Source: Ascochyta rabiei (lineage: Eukaryota; Ascomycota; Dothideomycetes; Pleosporales; Didymellaceae). Taken from it: 64,000 bases of DNA. Both the position numbers and the translations under genes were made by a program. The stretch spans positions 558,001 through 622,000 of the forward strand of contig NC_082424.1 in NCBI RefSeq assembly GCF_004011695.2, given 5' to 3'. The notes below the pieces were generated by a model. The model ran no database searches, was not told where the DNA came from, and saw only the letters and a list, made by a program, of their open reading frames with translations. Shown here piece after piece: positions 9,937 through 20,668 of the stretch. How positions within the stretch are numbered: the stretch's first letter is position 1; each line of letters opens with the position of its first letter.

Positions 9937-12195
9937 CTATGTGCCCATCGAGACGCCGCCGTCATTGGAGCCGACGAAGCCAGCCATGGATCCAAGGTCC
10001 ATTCGGAGATACTGATCTTGGTGGCCTTCGATCCCCTCCATGCCTGGGATGCCCATGGAACCGGCCATGCCGCCGGAGTTCATGACGTGCGGATCCATCA
10101 TGACCACCGATGGACGTCGACTGTTGGCGGCGGAGCCCATGTGCTGCGTATGCTGGGGGTGAGGCGATATCTGCTGGTGCTGGTGGGGGCTGTAGTTCTG
10201 GTTGCGCGACTGGTTCATGTGCTGGCGAGCTGCAGCCCATGCTTGAGCCTGGGCCTGGGCCTGGGCGTGGACTTGGGCGTGTGCGTGGGCCTGTATCGAA
10301 GCTTGGGCCTGGGCTTGTGTGACATGCATGGGGGCCTGCATGTGTGGGTGGTGTTGCTGTGAAGGGTGGATGGGTGTTGGCTGGAGTGGCAGGCTGTGGT
10401 GCTGTTGCATGGAGTGGGGAGGAGGGTGCTGGTGCATCGAGTCGTCGTCTGGAAGCGCGCTGGAGTCGAGATCGAGGTGCTCGTCGTCGTCATCGCCCTC
10501 GGCGTCGACCTGGTCGCTTTCGCCGTTTACCGTTGCTGGTGCAGAGAAGGGCATGGCTGTGTCCATCTTGGTGGGGCTGCCTTGGGCGGGTCTATTCACG
10601 GCGGCGAAGGACTGGGGAGGCAGACTGGCCATGGAACAGCTTCTCGAGTCTGGGAGCTGCTTCTGGGCAGCCATGCCGGAGGATACAGACCGGTCCTCGC
10701 GCACCACGGCTCTCCACTTGTCGATGAGGCGGTCAAAGTCCCAGTTGCGGAAGTCCATGCCTTGCTTGCCCAGCTCCTTCGCTGTCTCTGCGCCCAGGGT
10801 GATGCTCACGGGCGAGACATCAGGGGCGCCCGATGTCCATCTGTTGGCCTTGAGGTACTCGATCTCGCGGCGGGCGTTGTCCAGCTGCACCTCGGTCTCT
10901 CTGCGCGACTCGTTGGCGCGGGCATAGCAGCGGAGGATCTCGATCTGCCAGTATTCCTGACGCGTCTTTTCCGACTGGTGCATCCAGTGGTTGTAGGCGT
11001 CTGCGATGTGGCTGAAGAGCTTCTGGGGATCTGGATCGAACAGCGGCGGCGTGGGCAGGGGCGAGGTGGCGGCCGAGGCGGGGTTCGAGTGGCCGGCGGG
11101 CGGGTAGACCTGGTCGATCTGGCGCTGGCGCTGGAGGGCCAGCAGGCGCTCGCGGACGCAGCGGTTGAGGGCGTCGAGCTGCTTCTGGGCGGGGGGTGTG
11201 ATGGACCACGAGTCGGGGGTGGGGAAGGGGGTGGGCGAGAAGAGGGTCGAGGGGGCGGGCAGGATGTGCAGGCACAGCGAGGGGAAGTTGAGCGTGTATG
11301 GGTCGAGGTCGAAGAGGCCGCAGCCGGTAGCCTTGACGCTGCGGGGGTCAGTAAAGAAAGTAAAGAAGCAGTCAAGGACGGATGAGGAGGGGAGAACGAA
11401 TAAGGAGAGGGGAGAACGACTAAGGAGGAGGGAGGGAGGGAGGGAGGGGAGAAGGGAAGAGGAAGGAGAGAATAAGCAGTGAATGTCAAGAGGGGAGAAT
11501 GAATAAGGAGAGAAGAAGCAAGGGACGTACTTGGCCTCGCGCACGCTCTTCAACAGCTCCCTCAGCGCCATCTCGGCTGCTCTCGCCGTCTCGACATCGC
11601 TACCGTGGCGCTGTCGCTGGTCCAGCTCTTGCTTGCGCATCTGCCGCGACGCCTCTCGCCGCATCTCGGGAGCCTTTGTGCCCAGGGCGCGCGACAGCTG
11701 GCGGTTGCTGGTGCCCCAGCTCACGTCCTTGAACTGGCCGCGCGTCTTGCCCAGGTCGATGCCCAGCCCCCCATCGTTGTCGTTGTCGTGGTCGTGGTCT
11801 TGGTCTTGGTGGTGGTGGTGGTGGTCATCGTCTTCGTCGTCTGGGCTCTGCACCAGCGTCGACGAGCCCTCGCTGGCGACGCTGTGCTTGGCGTGCTTTG
11901 TGTGCTTTGCGTGCTTTGCGTGCAGCGGCGTGCAGGCGGCGCCATCATCTTTCTTCGAGATGCTGCCCTTGGCCTGCCGCCTCGTGATGCCGCCGCGCAG
12001 CTTGCGGATCTCGTCGACGAGGTGGATGCCGTCGGCGGCCTTTGGGTTCTTGGGCCGGATGTACAGGTCGAGGTGGCGGCCCAGGGAGCTCGAGGTGAAG
12101 GCCTGGCCGCAGAAGGGGCAGTTTTTGTCCTTGGGCGCCTTCAGCAGCGGCGGGTCGGTGGTCGAGCGCGGGGTGCCACTGTCAGCTTCGCCCAT
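9937..12195 (-). CDS. Conserved fungal protein with N-terminal C2H2-like zinc finger
   Basis: Two exons, 12195-11531 and 11338-9937, about 688 residues. Near residues 26-46 is a zinc-finger-like motif, CPFCGQAFTSSSLGRHLDLY (C-x2-C then H), followed by a basic segment (EIRKLRGGITRRQ). The middle contains a conserved-looking helical region (YWQIEILRCYARANESRRE, then DFRNWDFDRLIDKWRAVVRED). The C-terminal third is low-complexity Gln/His/Ala/Met-rich, typical of fungal nuclear regulators. The 192-nt intron (GTACGT..CAG) is phase 2, a multiple of three and free of stops, so its retention would keep the frame. An upstream in-frame ATG at 12300 would add 35 residues made from a CGTTGC repeat (an RQ run). 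I prefer 12195. The function is not known to me; nuclear, DNA-associated is an inference. Confidence 0.82.
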   Translation of the reverse strand: MGEADSGTPRSTTDPPLLKAPKDKNCPFCGQAFTSSSLGRHLDLYIRPKNPKAADGIHLVDEIRKLRGGITRRQAKGSISKKDDGAACTPLHAKHAKHTKHAKHSVASEGSSTLVQSPDDEDDDHHHHHQDQDHDHDNDNDGGLGIDLGKTRGQFKDVSWGTSNRQLSRALGTKAPEMRREASRQMRKQELDQRQRHGSDVETARAAEMALRELLKSVREAKYVPCFFSPYSFSPLDIHCLFSPSSSLLPSLPPSLLLSRSPLSLFVLPSSSVLDCFFTFFTDPRSVKATGCGLFDLDPYTLNFPSLCLHILPAPSTLFSPTPFPTPDSWSITPPAQKQLDALNRCVRERLLALQRQRQIDQVYPPAGHSNPASAATSPLPTPPLFDPDPQKLFSHIADAYNHWMHQSEKTRQEYWQIEILRCYARANESRRETEVQLDNARREIEYLKANRWTSGAPDVSPVSITLGAETAKELGKQGMDFRNWDFDRLIDKWRAVVREDRSVSSGMAAQKQLPDSRSCSMASLPPQSFAAVNRPAQGSPTKMDTAMPFSAPATVNGESDQVDAEGDDDDEHLDLDSSALPDDDSMHQHPPPHSMQQHHSLPLQPTPIHPSQQHHPHMQAPMHVTQAQAQASIQAHAHAQVHAQAQAQAQAWAAARQHMNQSRNQNYSPHQHQQISPHPQHTQHMGSAANSRRPSVVMMDPHVMNSGGMAGSMGIPGMEGIEGHQDQYLRMDLGSMAGFVGSNDGGVSMGT

Positions 12196-12249
12196 GATGC
12201 CAGCCCCAGACGCATCCAGGGTCCCACGCTTCAGTGGGAGCTTGTGCCT

Positions 12250-12250
<1 letters not shown>

Positions 12251-12289
<39 letters not shown>

Positions 12290-12290
12290 T
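12251..12290. repeat. (CGTTGC)n hexanucleotide repeat
   Basis: About six and a half units immediately upstream of the preferred start of the zinc-finger gene. On the minus strand it would encode an Arg-Gln run if translation began at the upstream ATG. Confidence 0.8.
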
Positions 12291-12350
12291 TCCGTTTCAA
12301 GCGCGCCCTGCATATGCTGTGCTCACAGCCCTACCGCATCCTCGACGGCG

Positions 12351-12523
12351 AAAACAAACAAACAAACAAACAAACAAACAAACAAGCAAACAAGCAAACA
12401 AGCAAACAAGCAAACAAGCAAACAAGCAAACAAGCAAACAAGCAAACAAGCAAACAAGCAAACAAGCAAACAAGCAAACAAGCAAACAAGCAAACAAGCA
12501 AACAAGCAAACAAGCAAACAAGC
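12351..12523. repeat. Octamer minisatellite (AAGCAAAC)n with AAAC leader
   Basis: About eight AAAC units (12351-12383) pass into about seventeen perfect copies of AAGCAAAC (12384-12523). The tract lies between the start of the zinc-finger gene and the 3' end of the ABC-F gene. An 8-bp unit is open in all frames, so long open frames across it are artefacts. Confidence 0.9.
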
Positions 12524-12560
12524 AAACAAACAACCAGGACAGACGTGGGGAGCAACAATT

Positions 12561-12618
12561 GTGTGCGTGTGCGTGTGCGTGTGCGTGTGCGTGTGCGTTT
12601 GCGTTTGCGTGTGCGTGT
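12561..12618. repeat. (GTGTGC)n hexanucleotide repeat
   Basis: About nine or ten units, two of them with GTTTGC variants. It follows the octamer tract by about 40 bp, making three unrelated simple repeats within 370 bp. Confidence 0.85.
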
Positions 12619-12868
12619 ATGCAGAGAACAAGTCAGGCAGGCCGTCCACCGCGCGAAAGGAGCGACGCGTTGGACCGCTTGGTTCGCTCGCTTGGCTCGA
12701 AATTGCAGCCCCCTAACTTCTTCTCTCGCTGTCCCGCCGTGCAGAGCTGCCTCCCCTGCGATGTGCACGCTCGCGCCGCCCCCCCGTCTGTGCAGCCCGC
12801 GGGAGCGCTAGAGAAGCCGACGCTGCAGCACGACCCTCGCACACCAACGCAGCGTCGCCTATCATTTG

Positions 12869-15231
12869 TTACCTCCGCCTCGCCAGCCTTGCTGCCGCGC
12901 GTGCTGCCAGCTCAGCGTACTGCTCCATACCGCCCTCGACCGTCTTCAATTGCCCCCTCGATAGCCGGTACACTCTCCCCGGCTCCTCAGCCTCTGCATC
13001 GCTCTCGTCACCCTCGTCTTCGCCGCGAGCCCCTGGCGCTAGCTTGTAGGGCGACGCCCCCTCAACCACGCTTCTGTCCGCCTGTTAGTCCAACTGCACT
13101 AGGCCCCTTTCCGACGGCGGCCTTGCGCGTGCTCGAGCGTCGCGGCACGAATCGCTGCAGGAGGGGGGGGGGGACGAACCTCATGAAGAACCTGTCGTGC
13201 GTGACGACCAGCAGCGCTCCCTCGTACGCCTTCAGCGCGAGCACGAGGCTCAGGATCGTGTCAGCGTCGAGATGCGTCGTTACCTCGTCCAAGATCAGCA
13301 GCTGGGGCGGCGCCCACAACAGCTTCGCCAGCGCCACTCTGACCTTCTGGCCGCCTGACAGCAGAGCGAGAGGCACATCAGACACGCTCTGGCCGTGCAG
13401 CCCCAAACTGCCCAGTGCCTCCCGTGCTTCCTTCTCCTCCAGCGCGGCACCGTCAGCCTCCATCACGTGTCGCAGAGCCGTCAACTGCGGGCTGTCTGAG
13501 GCAATCGTCGTAATCTCCTCAACCGACTGCTGAGAGAATCGACCGAACTTGGCTCTTGCATGCCGCGTTATCGATCCTGAGCTTGGTGTCAGACCGCCAG
13601 CATCGCCACCCCCCATGATCAGCGAAGCAAGCGTCGTCTTGCCTGAGCCATTCAATCCTGCCAGCCCAGTTCGTGTGCCAGGGTGTAGGGTCAAGGACAC
13701 ATCCACCAACGTGGGCGCCATCTTCCTGCCTGGATACGCGAACGTCACCTTCTCCATGCTCACCAAAGCGCCCGGAAATCTCAGCTCAGGGGGCTGTCGC
13801 GGGAAGCTCAGTTGGACGGGCGGATCCAAGTCCGGTATCTCAATCTCTGCTCGCTGGGTCGTATGGTAGCCTCCGAGGTCGCGGTTAAGCTTGAAGCGTC
13901 CACCCTTCAGACCCACTTCCACGCCCCACCGCTCGTCGAGCTTCTTCTGCCTCGATGCGGCCTGCTTCAGCTTTTTGTCGTCTCCCTTGTCCTTCGCCGC
14001 CTTGATGTTGCCGGCGATCGACTTTTCAATATGCTTCTTCTGCCTGTCCTTTGCGTCTTTCATCTTGGTCAGGTGCTGGATCTTCTTCCACTTCTCGCGC
14101 TCGTAGACGCTCAAGTTGCCGCGAAACGTCTCCAGCACTTGATTGCGCAGGAGGATGAGCTCCTCGGCCACTGCGTCGCCAAAGTCGCGGTCGTGCGTCG
14201 TGATCAGAACGGTTGTGTTCGTCATGCTGTTGATGTAGTCTTGCAACCAGATGATCGACGGTAGGTCCAGAAAGTTGGTCGGCTCATCGAGTAGGAGTAC
14301 GTCCGCATACTGCGTCAGCGTGCAAGCGAGATCGCAGCGCGTCTGCCACCCTCCTGAGAGTTGCGATTTTGGCCTGTCGATGCCATCTTCTTTAAATCCG
14401 AGTCCAAGCAACACTCTTCGAGCTTTCACCTCTGCTGCTGCGGCGTTCATGAGCTCGAGCGAGGCCTCGACACTGGACAACATGTCTGCAGCGGCCTGCG
14501 TATCCTCACTCAATCGTGTGGGGTCTACATCATTCTCCTTCTCTTCAACAGCGTGCTTCGACTCCACATATCGTTCTTCCAGTCTAATCAGCTCCTTTCT
14601 CGCTTGCTTTCCTCTCGCGCCACTCCTCCGCTCCGCAATTCGATGCGCTTCTTTCAGCCGCAGCGCCAGCCTCTCTGTCTGAATCCGTCGGTACGCCCGC
14701 ACGGGCGCCATTGCATCCTTGGAGTTCTCAACCGCGTCGCTCAGGATCTTGGCCTCCCTCGCATACCGCTCCCTCACGTGATCACTCCTGACGACATGCT
14801 GCAAGACCGTCTCCTCCTGCAGTCCCAAACTTCCAACCCCCTCTTCGACATCTACTTCCCGCGTCTGACCCAGCAGCAGAATCCTTGTACTCCACGGAAT
14901 ACCAGGCACAAGCCCGTCGCCAATGGCCTTGAGCAGCGTCGACTTCCCCGTGCCGTTGCGCCCGACTAGGACGTAGTGCCGCGACTCGACGAGATGCAGC
15001 GTCGTGCGATTGAGCAGCTCGCGATTGGCGACGGAGACGGACAGGTCTTTGATCAAGATCTAGTGGCGTCAGCAGTTGTTGTGGTCTGAAAGGAAGTGGC
15101 CGGACCTCTTTAGACGCAGGTGCATCGACGGCGTCCAGTGCATATCGCGACTGTTGCGCCGTCACCGTGATGTGGCCATCGCCTGGATGTTCTTTTACTG
15201 CCGGCGTGCTGTCTTTTGCTTTGCGCACCAT
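12869..15231 (-). CDS. ABC-F family ATPase (soluble twin-cassette ABC protein)
   Basis: Three exons: 15231-15106, 15059-13180 and 13073-12869, giving 736 residues. Introns are 15060-15105 (46 nt) and 13074-13179 (106 nt). There are two ABC cassettes and no membrane segments. Cassette 1 has Walker A GRNGTGKST (about residue 75), signature LSGGW (about 276) and Walker B LLLDEPTNFLD. Cassette 2 has Walker A GLNGSGKTT (about 510), signature LSGGQ (about 608) and Walker B LLILDEVTTHLD (about 633). The linker between cassettes is strongly Lys/Arg-rich and helical, as in ABC-F proteins. ABC-F ATPases act on ribosomes in translation or ribosome assembly, not transport. It lacks the long N-terminal extension of GCN20, so I do not assign a yeast ortholog. 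The second Walker B has VTT where PTN is usual; the catalytic Glu is kept. Splicing at ATGAG/AAGCG restores the FFMRSVVEG C-terminal block. Confidence 0.9.
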
Positions 15232-15571
15232 TTCAGAATCTCTAACACCTTGGATCGATATACTAACTACTTGCAACAGCAACATCGCCTTGTTCACATA
15301 TCTATACCCGCTGCACACCACAGCCACATGCACGTCCGGCAGCTAGCCGAATCGTCCGCATGAGTCGAGTGGAGCCAAGCGCGCTCACAATGAGTCGAAG
15401 TAAGCGATTCTGATTGGCCGTGCGGGATGACGTCGTTCAGGTAGCTGGTACTAGTAAAGCACTCTTACTTCCGTACTCCTCAACGACCAGTCTACGAGAA
15501 TGAAACGGAATGCGGAGAAGGTAGTATTGCAGCAAGGGTGAGCGTATACCATGTATTCACAGTCAGAAGCT
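15232..15571. other. Intergenic: ABC-F promoter side and amidase 3' flank
   Basis: About 340 bp between two minus-strand genes. It should contain the ABC-F promoter and the amidase 3' end. No other feature was seen. Confidence 0.5.
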
Positions 15572-17431
15572 CTACGCCCCGATCAATTTCCCAATATATT
15601 CGGCTATAGCCAACATCTTCTCCTCCTGTAATCTGCGCCCCACGACCTGCAGACCGACATGTGCGCCGTGGTAAATGTCAGGATCATCTGTTGTTGATTA
15701 GCATCGCACCTCGCACACACACACACGCACATTCTCTCTCGCAAAACTTACAATCATCCTGCACCTCCCGATCCTGCGCATTTAGCGCCTCGAACCCTTC
15801 CTTCGGCGTCTTGGTGTCCACAGCTGCATCGACCCTCGTGACTGGGAACGCCACGGCCGTGTAGTCCAGCGCGTTGACCCACGTCGTGTACCCGTAGTAC
15901 TTGTATCTCTGCTCCCTCGCGGCGGGCCACGGCGCCAGCGGACTAATGACCGCGTCGACGGGCCGCCCCGTGCTCGTCTGCGACGCAGTGCTGAGCCAGT
16001 AGTCCAGGTGCTCCTTTCTCAGGCCCCGCAAAGCGACGTTGGTCGCTGCGATGGATGTAGCCGTGTACTCTGGGTGCGGGGCGCTGTAGAGCGAGACCTG
16101 GGCTGACATGGGTTCGCCGGATAGCGCGAAGGCGGCGCGGACGTCGGCGCCGCCGTCGAAGAGCCAGGTTTTGAAGCTTGTATTGTTGAGGGTCTCGTGC
16201 GAGGGTGGCGTCCATGGGATGGTCGAGTGCCCGGCGGCTTCGAGGGCGCGCGTTACTAGGCCGAGGGCGCGGCGGACGGGGGTTGTTGGGGTTACGACGC
16301 CGTCGGTGGCGAGGATGCCGAATGTTAGTCTTTGCTCCGCGGGGACGGGGGAGCTGATGGTCTGCAGGAGTTTCTGGATCGAGTGCTCGTGCTCGCTGCG
16401 CCAGGGGATTTCGTGGACGAGGGGGTCGTGGAGCCATGGTTGCTGGGAGAGCAGGGCTTTGGTGACGAGGCGGAGGGATGAGGCGGTTGGGCCGATGGGG
16501 CCGACGACTGAGAGTACGGTGTTTTGCCCGTCCATTGAGTTGGCCATGCCTTCGTACGGTAGACGGCCACTTGAGGGACGTAGGCCGTACAGCCCGTTGA
16601 AGCCGGCGGGGATGCGGATCGAGCCGCCTATGTCGGTGCCAAGTCCCACTGGCGCTGTGGAAGGTCAGCACTCAAGCTTCGATCGTGGTACCTGTTGACG
16701 TACATCCTCGAATTCCGATCAGTGCGCCTTCACCACCCGAGCTGCCTCCACTGCTCAGGTTGCGATTCTTGGGGTTCTGCGTCCATCCGATGATGTTATT
16801 GACCGTTTCACCAGACATGAGCGTGTGCGGAACGCTCGACTTGCAGTACAGCACCGCTCCACTTGCCCTCAGCTCGCGCACCATCTCACTCTCGAAGACC
16901 TTTTCTTTGCCAGTCCCCTTTTTGCCTTCGAACGTGTCGATCCAGCCTACGTAGCCCATGGTTGTCTCAACATCCTTCACATGGAACTGATCCTTCAGCG
17001 AGACGGGGAGACCATGGAGCGCGCCAACAGGTTGCTTGTGCTCTGCGAAATAGGCGTCAAGCTTCTTCGCATCTGCAATAGCTGCCTCGAAGAAAATCTC
17101 GTGGATGCAGTGAAGCTACGTTTGTCAGTACTGTCAGCCACCACGTCAGCTTGTCGATAGGTACCAACTGGTGCGCCAATGCCGCTCTGTGGCAGAAGGC
17201 TCTCGTGACTTTTTCGGCTGTCCACGAGCCTGATGTGGTTTTCTCGACAATCTGCTCTGCATCGCTCTCAGTGATCACCAGCTCTTCCTCGGACAAGTAC
17301 TGGTTGATGTATTCCGTGACATCGACCTGCTGTTTCACAGACGGCAAGTTGTCGACACGCCACTCGGCAGGTATCAGCGCGAGAACGGCTTCACGCTTCT
17401 TCGTCGCGGCATCTTCCCAGGATGTCGTCAT
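15572..17431 (-). CDS. Amidase-signature hydrolase
   Basis: Four exons: 17431-17165, 17115-16704, 16654-15752 and 15687-15572, giving 565 residues. Introns are 49, 49 and 64 nt; the last contains an AC run. It is an amidase-signature enzyme with the Ser-cisSer-Lys triad visible: Lys in GLPVSLKDQ (about residue 130), Ser in SSGGSSGGE (about 214) and the nucleophile Ser in [11 protein letters not shown] (about 238). Splicing at ATTCGAGGAT/CGCCAGTG rebuilds the block [15 protein letters not shown]. It hydrolyses amides; family members range from acetamidase to fatty-acid-amide type, and the substrate cannot be read from sequence. There is no signal peptide, so it is probably cytosolic. The start is the first ATG giving the long N-terminal helix ([18 protein letters not shown]). 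Confidence 0.9.
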
Positions 17432-17920
17432 GGTTGTGGTGAATGGAAGAGGAAAAGCTTGGGATGAGAGGAAGAACAACAAGCAAAATGATAGATACTG
17501 GATGGAGATAAGAGCGATTGGAAACCAATTTGAAGATAAACAGGGGTGTTGACAGCTGTGACAGCTATGACAGCTATCAGTGGAGGTGTGGGGTAGCTTG
17601 AGCACTTGCCATTGCAACCTGCCACTCTGATCGGACCGGCTCGTCGGAGCCAGCAACTGTGGGGTAGCGCCGTAAATGCCGAAGCGCCGACGTCAGCGTC
17701 AGCGAACGAAAACCGTGTATACGAAAGCAGCTGCAGCGATGAAGGAACGAGAATTTGTTGGCGGTCTACATAGGTATCTGGAGGCTTGATAGTATCTGAC
17801 TTGGAGTGTTACAGTCCCAGACGCTCTGTTGTGGCTGTGAAGTTGCCACGGGCTGTGAGTAGAGGAGAAGGTATCGTTTCGAACGGAAAGCGAAAAAAAA
17901 AACGTGCTGCATGTATCGAC
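17432..17920. other. Intergenic: amidase promoter region
   Basis: About 490 bp upstream of the amidase and downstream of the Ysc84-like gene. It contains a short A run (about 17894-17902). No gene seen. Confidence 0.5.
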
Positions 17921-19413
17921 TTATACCGTCTCGACGTAGTTGCTGCACCGGTCAGTGTTGGACATTGATCTCAAGAAAGCAACATACCTTGGGAAAATGC
18001 CCTCCCTGTCACCCACTCGTCCAGTCCACCAATCTGTCTCGTTGTCTGTTCTTTTCAGGATCGTGATGACTTCGCCCTTCTTGAAGCCGAGATCACCAGG
18101 CTGGTCTGGGTCGAATGTGAACTTTGCAATTGCCTGGTCAGCGCCTAGGGTGGCCTTCTTCTGTCCAAACACGGGCTTCGGTGCCGACGGTCTCCCAGGC
18201 TTCGCGCGGTCGCTGTACGCATAGTCATCGCCGAACGTCGACGAACGGCTGCGGCTCTGCATGGTGTCAAACGTCTCGGTGGGATTCGCGCGCGTGGAGA
18301 AGGAGCGGTCGAGGCCGCCTCCGGTGTTGGGCTGCCGGTCGTACACATCATCCGCCCACGTCGACGAGCGCTGAGGGCGGTCGCGGTATTCGTACTCGTC
18401 GGCACCAGCTTGGCTGCCCTGACCAAGCGAGCCGGTGCGGTCCCGTCGCACGCCCTCGCCCATGGCGGAGCCGCGGCGGCCCTGCCAGACGACATTGTCG
18501 TGCGAGTCGTCGTAGACGGGAATGTCATTGTACATTCTGTCGTCTGCTGCCGCCGCGCCGCCGACGCCAGAGAAGATTCGCGAGTTGAGCACGCGCAGAA
18601 GCGGTTCGGCGGCCGGTGGTGGGGGAACCTGGCCGCTCAGAAGCTCTCGGGCGGTCCATCTCCGCCCGTACAGCTTCTCATTTGCGTCTCGCCTCTCGAT
18701 CAGACCACTGCCTTCCAGACTGACACCCGCGAACAGCCCCTTCGTCTTGCTGTAGCTGAAGACGCCTGCCACGCCCTTCAGACTCGCGACTCCGGCGGCT
18801 TCCGCATTGCGACCGACGGGACCTGCGGCAATGGAGACGTTGCCGCCCAGCGTCAGCGAACCGGCCTGGGCGAACGTGCGCACTGCTGAGGCGTCGTTCA
18901 AGATAAAGACAAAGTCGGTCAGCTCGAAGCCAATCTGTCCGCCGAAGCCGCCGCCAATTGTGCCGATGGCCGAGGGCGCCGACCATGATCCGTCCGCGAG
19001 GCGTGCAACGACGACACCGGAGCCGAATCGCGCGGTGCCGAGGAAGCCGGCTTTGAAAACCGTAAGGATGGCGAGGCCCTGAGGCGCGCGGACGTCAGTA
19101 CACGTCGTGCATCAGGCGTGGGCGCATTGCAGCGTGGGCGCATTGCAGCGTGGAAGCGTTGCAGCGTGGAAGCGCAGGGAAAGCACAAACTCACCTTTGC
19201 ATTGGCAAGGACAGACGGCGGGATGATCTTGTCCGGTCCGAACGACTGTCGCGGGTCGACAAACGACGCCAGAATCTTGCCCGTTTTCCTGCACTCGCCT
19301 GCGGAGCAAAGCTGTCAGCGACGTCACAGTGCGGCCAGACTAGCCAATCGCGATAAGAGACAGGACTCACTCCTCATGGACGAGGGCAGCGGGTTGTTGA
19401 GACTGAAACCCAT
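17921..19413 (-). CDS. SYLF-SH3 protein of the Ysc84/Lsb3 family
   Basis: Four exons: 19413-19371, 19298-19195, 19078-17988 and 17942-17921, giving 419 residues. Introns are 72, 116 and 45 nt. The N-terminus (MGFSLNNPLPSSMRSEC) leads into a SYLF lipid-binding domain (IIPPSVLANAKGLAIL, GFLGTARFGSGV, GGGFGGQIGFELTDFVFIL; residues about 25-230). A Ser/Arg/Asp-rich linker follows, then a C-terminal SH3 domain (FTFDPDQPGDLGFKKGEVI, WWTGRVGDREGIFPSNYVE). The 22-nt last exon supplies the final SH3 strand. Family members bind actin and phosphoinositides at cortical endocytic patches, and the SH3 domain recruits proline-rich partners such as Las17. Length and domain order match the family. Confidence 0.92.
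19115..19175. repeat. Short minisatellite inside Ysc84-like intron 2
   Basis: Four imperfect copies of a 13-16 bp unit, (G)CATTGCAGCGTGG or GTTGCAGCGTGG, lie wholly inside the 116-nt second intron and account for its larger size. Confidence 0.7.
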
Positions 19414-20668
19414 CGTGGATCTTGTGCGTCTGGACTGTGTGGGAGCTGGGTTTGCGGGGAAAGAAGAACGGACAGCCGTCGACTGTTAAGCAGCGGAGTC
19501 GCGAGGTGCGTGCGATGACAGAATGCTGTGGCTGAGCAGCTAGCTGAACGCGCGCCCCGCCAGAATCCGCCCATCACCTGAACGCGTCGCCGAGCCTTGT
19601 GCCTCGCACCTTGGCCACCACATGCCCATGCAACAAACAAGAGCTGGATTCGGAGCTGCGTGCGACGACTGTGGCGACAGGCGCTCATGTCCAAGCGCTC
19701 CCGATCCAGTGCGTCAACCCACGCCACAGCCTGAGTAGAGCACGCCCCACTCTGAAGCTTGCCAACAGGCCGCCTTACATCGTGGGCTGTACAGGTCTGA
19801 TTGGCACTTGGCACAAGTGTGAGGTCTGAGCAGCTCACGTGAGACTTCGGCCTCCAATCTCAAAGCGGGCTTCAGTATGTTTGAGTTCAACAACCTCGAC
19901 AGCAACTCCGACAGTCCATCAAGTATCCGACCCAGGAGCAGCCGTGGCATCCAGGTCGTAGTCTGCTGCCGCTGCCTGTGGACGAGGGGCAGAAGACGAG
20001 AGGACTGGAAAGGCTCAAGAAGTGGGAAGAGAGGGAGAGGGAGATGGACTTTTGATGAAGATGGCGCCGCTGATAAAACAGACTGATGAACTGGATGCAC
20101 ACCTGCTGTCGTTTGTTTTTTATCACCACGATCGTACCTCGGCCTTCTCTCCATCTCCACGCTTCTTCAGAACCGACTGTCTTGGTTGCGATTCTTTTTT
20201 GTTTACCCGGATGACCACGGTGTTCTTCATTTCTGTGTCTGCTCGACTACTCCGTACCACTCTCGCTTCTGTCTACTGACCACCAGCTAGTACTCCCCTC
20301 ACTCTCTATCTTTACGCTATGGAATGAAACGATGACCGTCTTCACAGTACTTCTTTGATACTTCCCGCGCAATTTCATCCTTAGCCTCGTTTTACCTCCA
20401 AAGACATCGTGTAACCCAAACATTGAGCAAACCTCCATTGTCTTCAAGTTTGGACAATGGCACAATGACCCCCTGCGCTTTCGCCAGTTCTCTTTGACAT
20501 TCCGGCCATTTCCTATACGTATCGCACACCTGCGCCCAGAAGAGGTCAGTTTCGACGGTCACACAGCCGCTCCACCAACTTAGCTAGATAGCATACTTCG
20601 CACGCAACACGCTTATATCGTTTCAATCCCATCATCAGCCAGGCAAAATATTTGTGACACGGCAGCCG
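19414..20668. other. Divergent intergenic region
   Basis: About 1.25 kb between the divergently transcribed Ysc84-like gene and the CCCH gene. It should contain both promoters. Pyrimidine-rich stretches lie at 20140-20340. Open frames are short and unsupported. Confidence 0.5.

Noticed and set aside
12351..12523. CRISPR-like or telomere-like array
   Set aside because: The unit is a contiguous 8-bp repeat without spacers and does not match TTAGGG. It is a simple minisatellite.
11531..13533. Long plus-strand open frames (up to 642 codons)
   Set aside because: They run antisense to the zinc-finger and ABC-F genes and cross the octamer repeat, which is open in all frames. They have no domains.
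9937..19413. Biosynthetic gene cluster (amidase, ABC protein and regulator side by side)
   Set aside because: The ABC protein is a soluble ABC-F ATPase, the SH3 protein is endocytic, and no backbone synthase is present.
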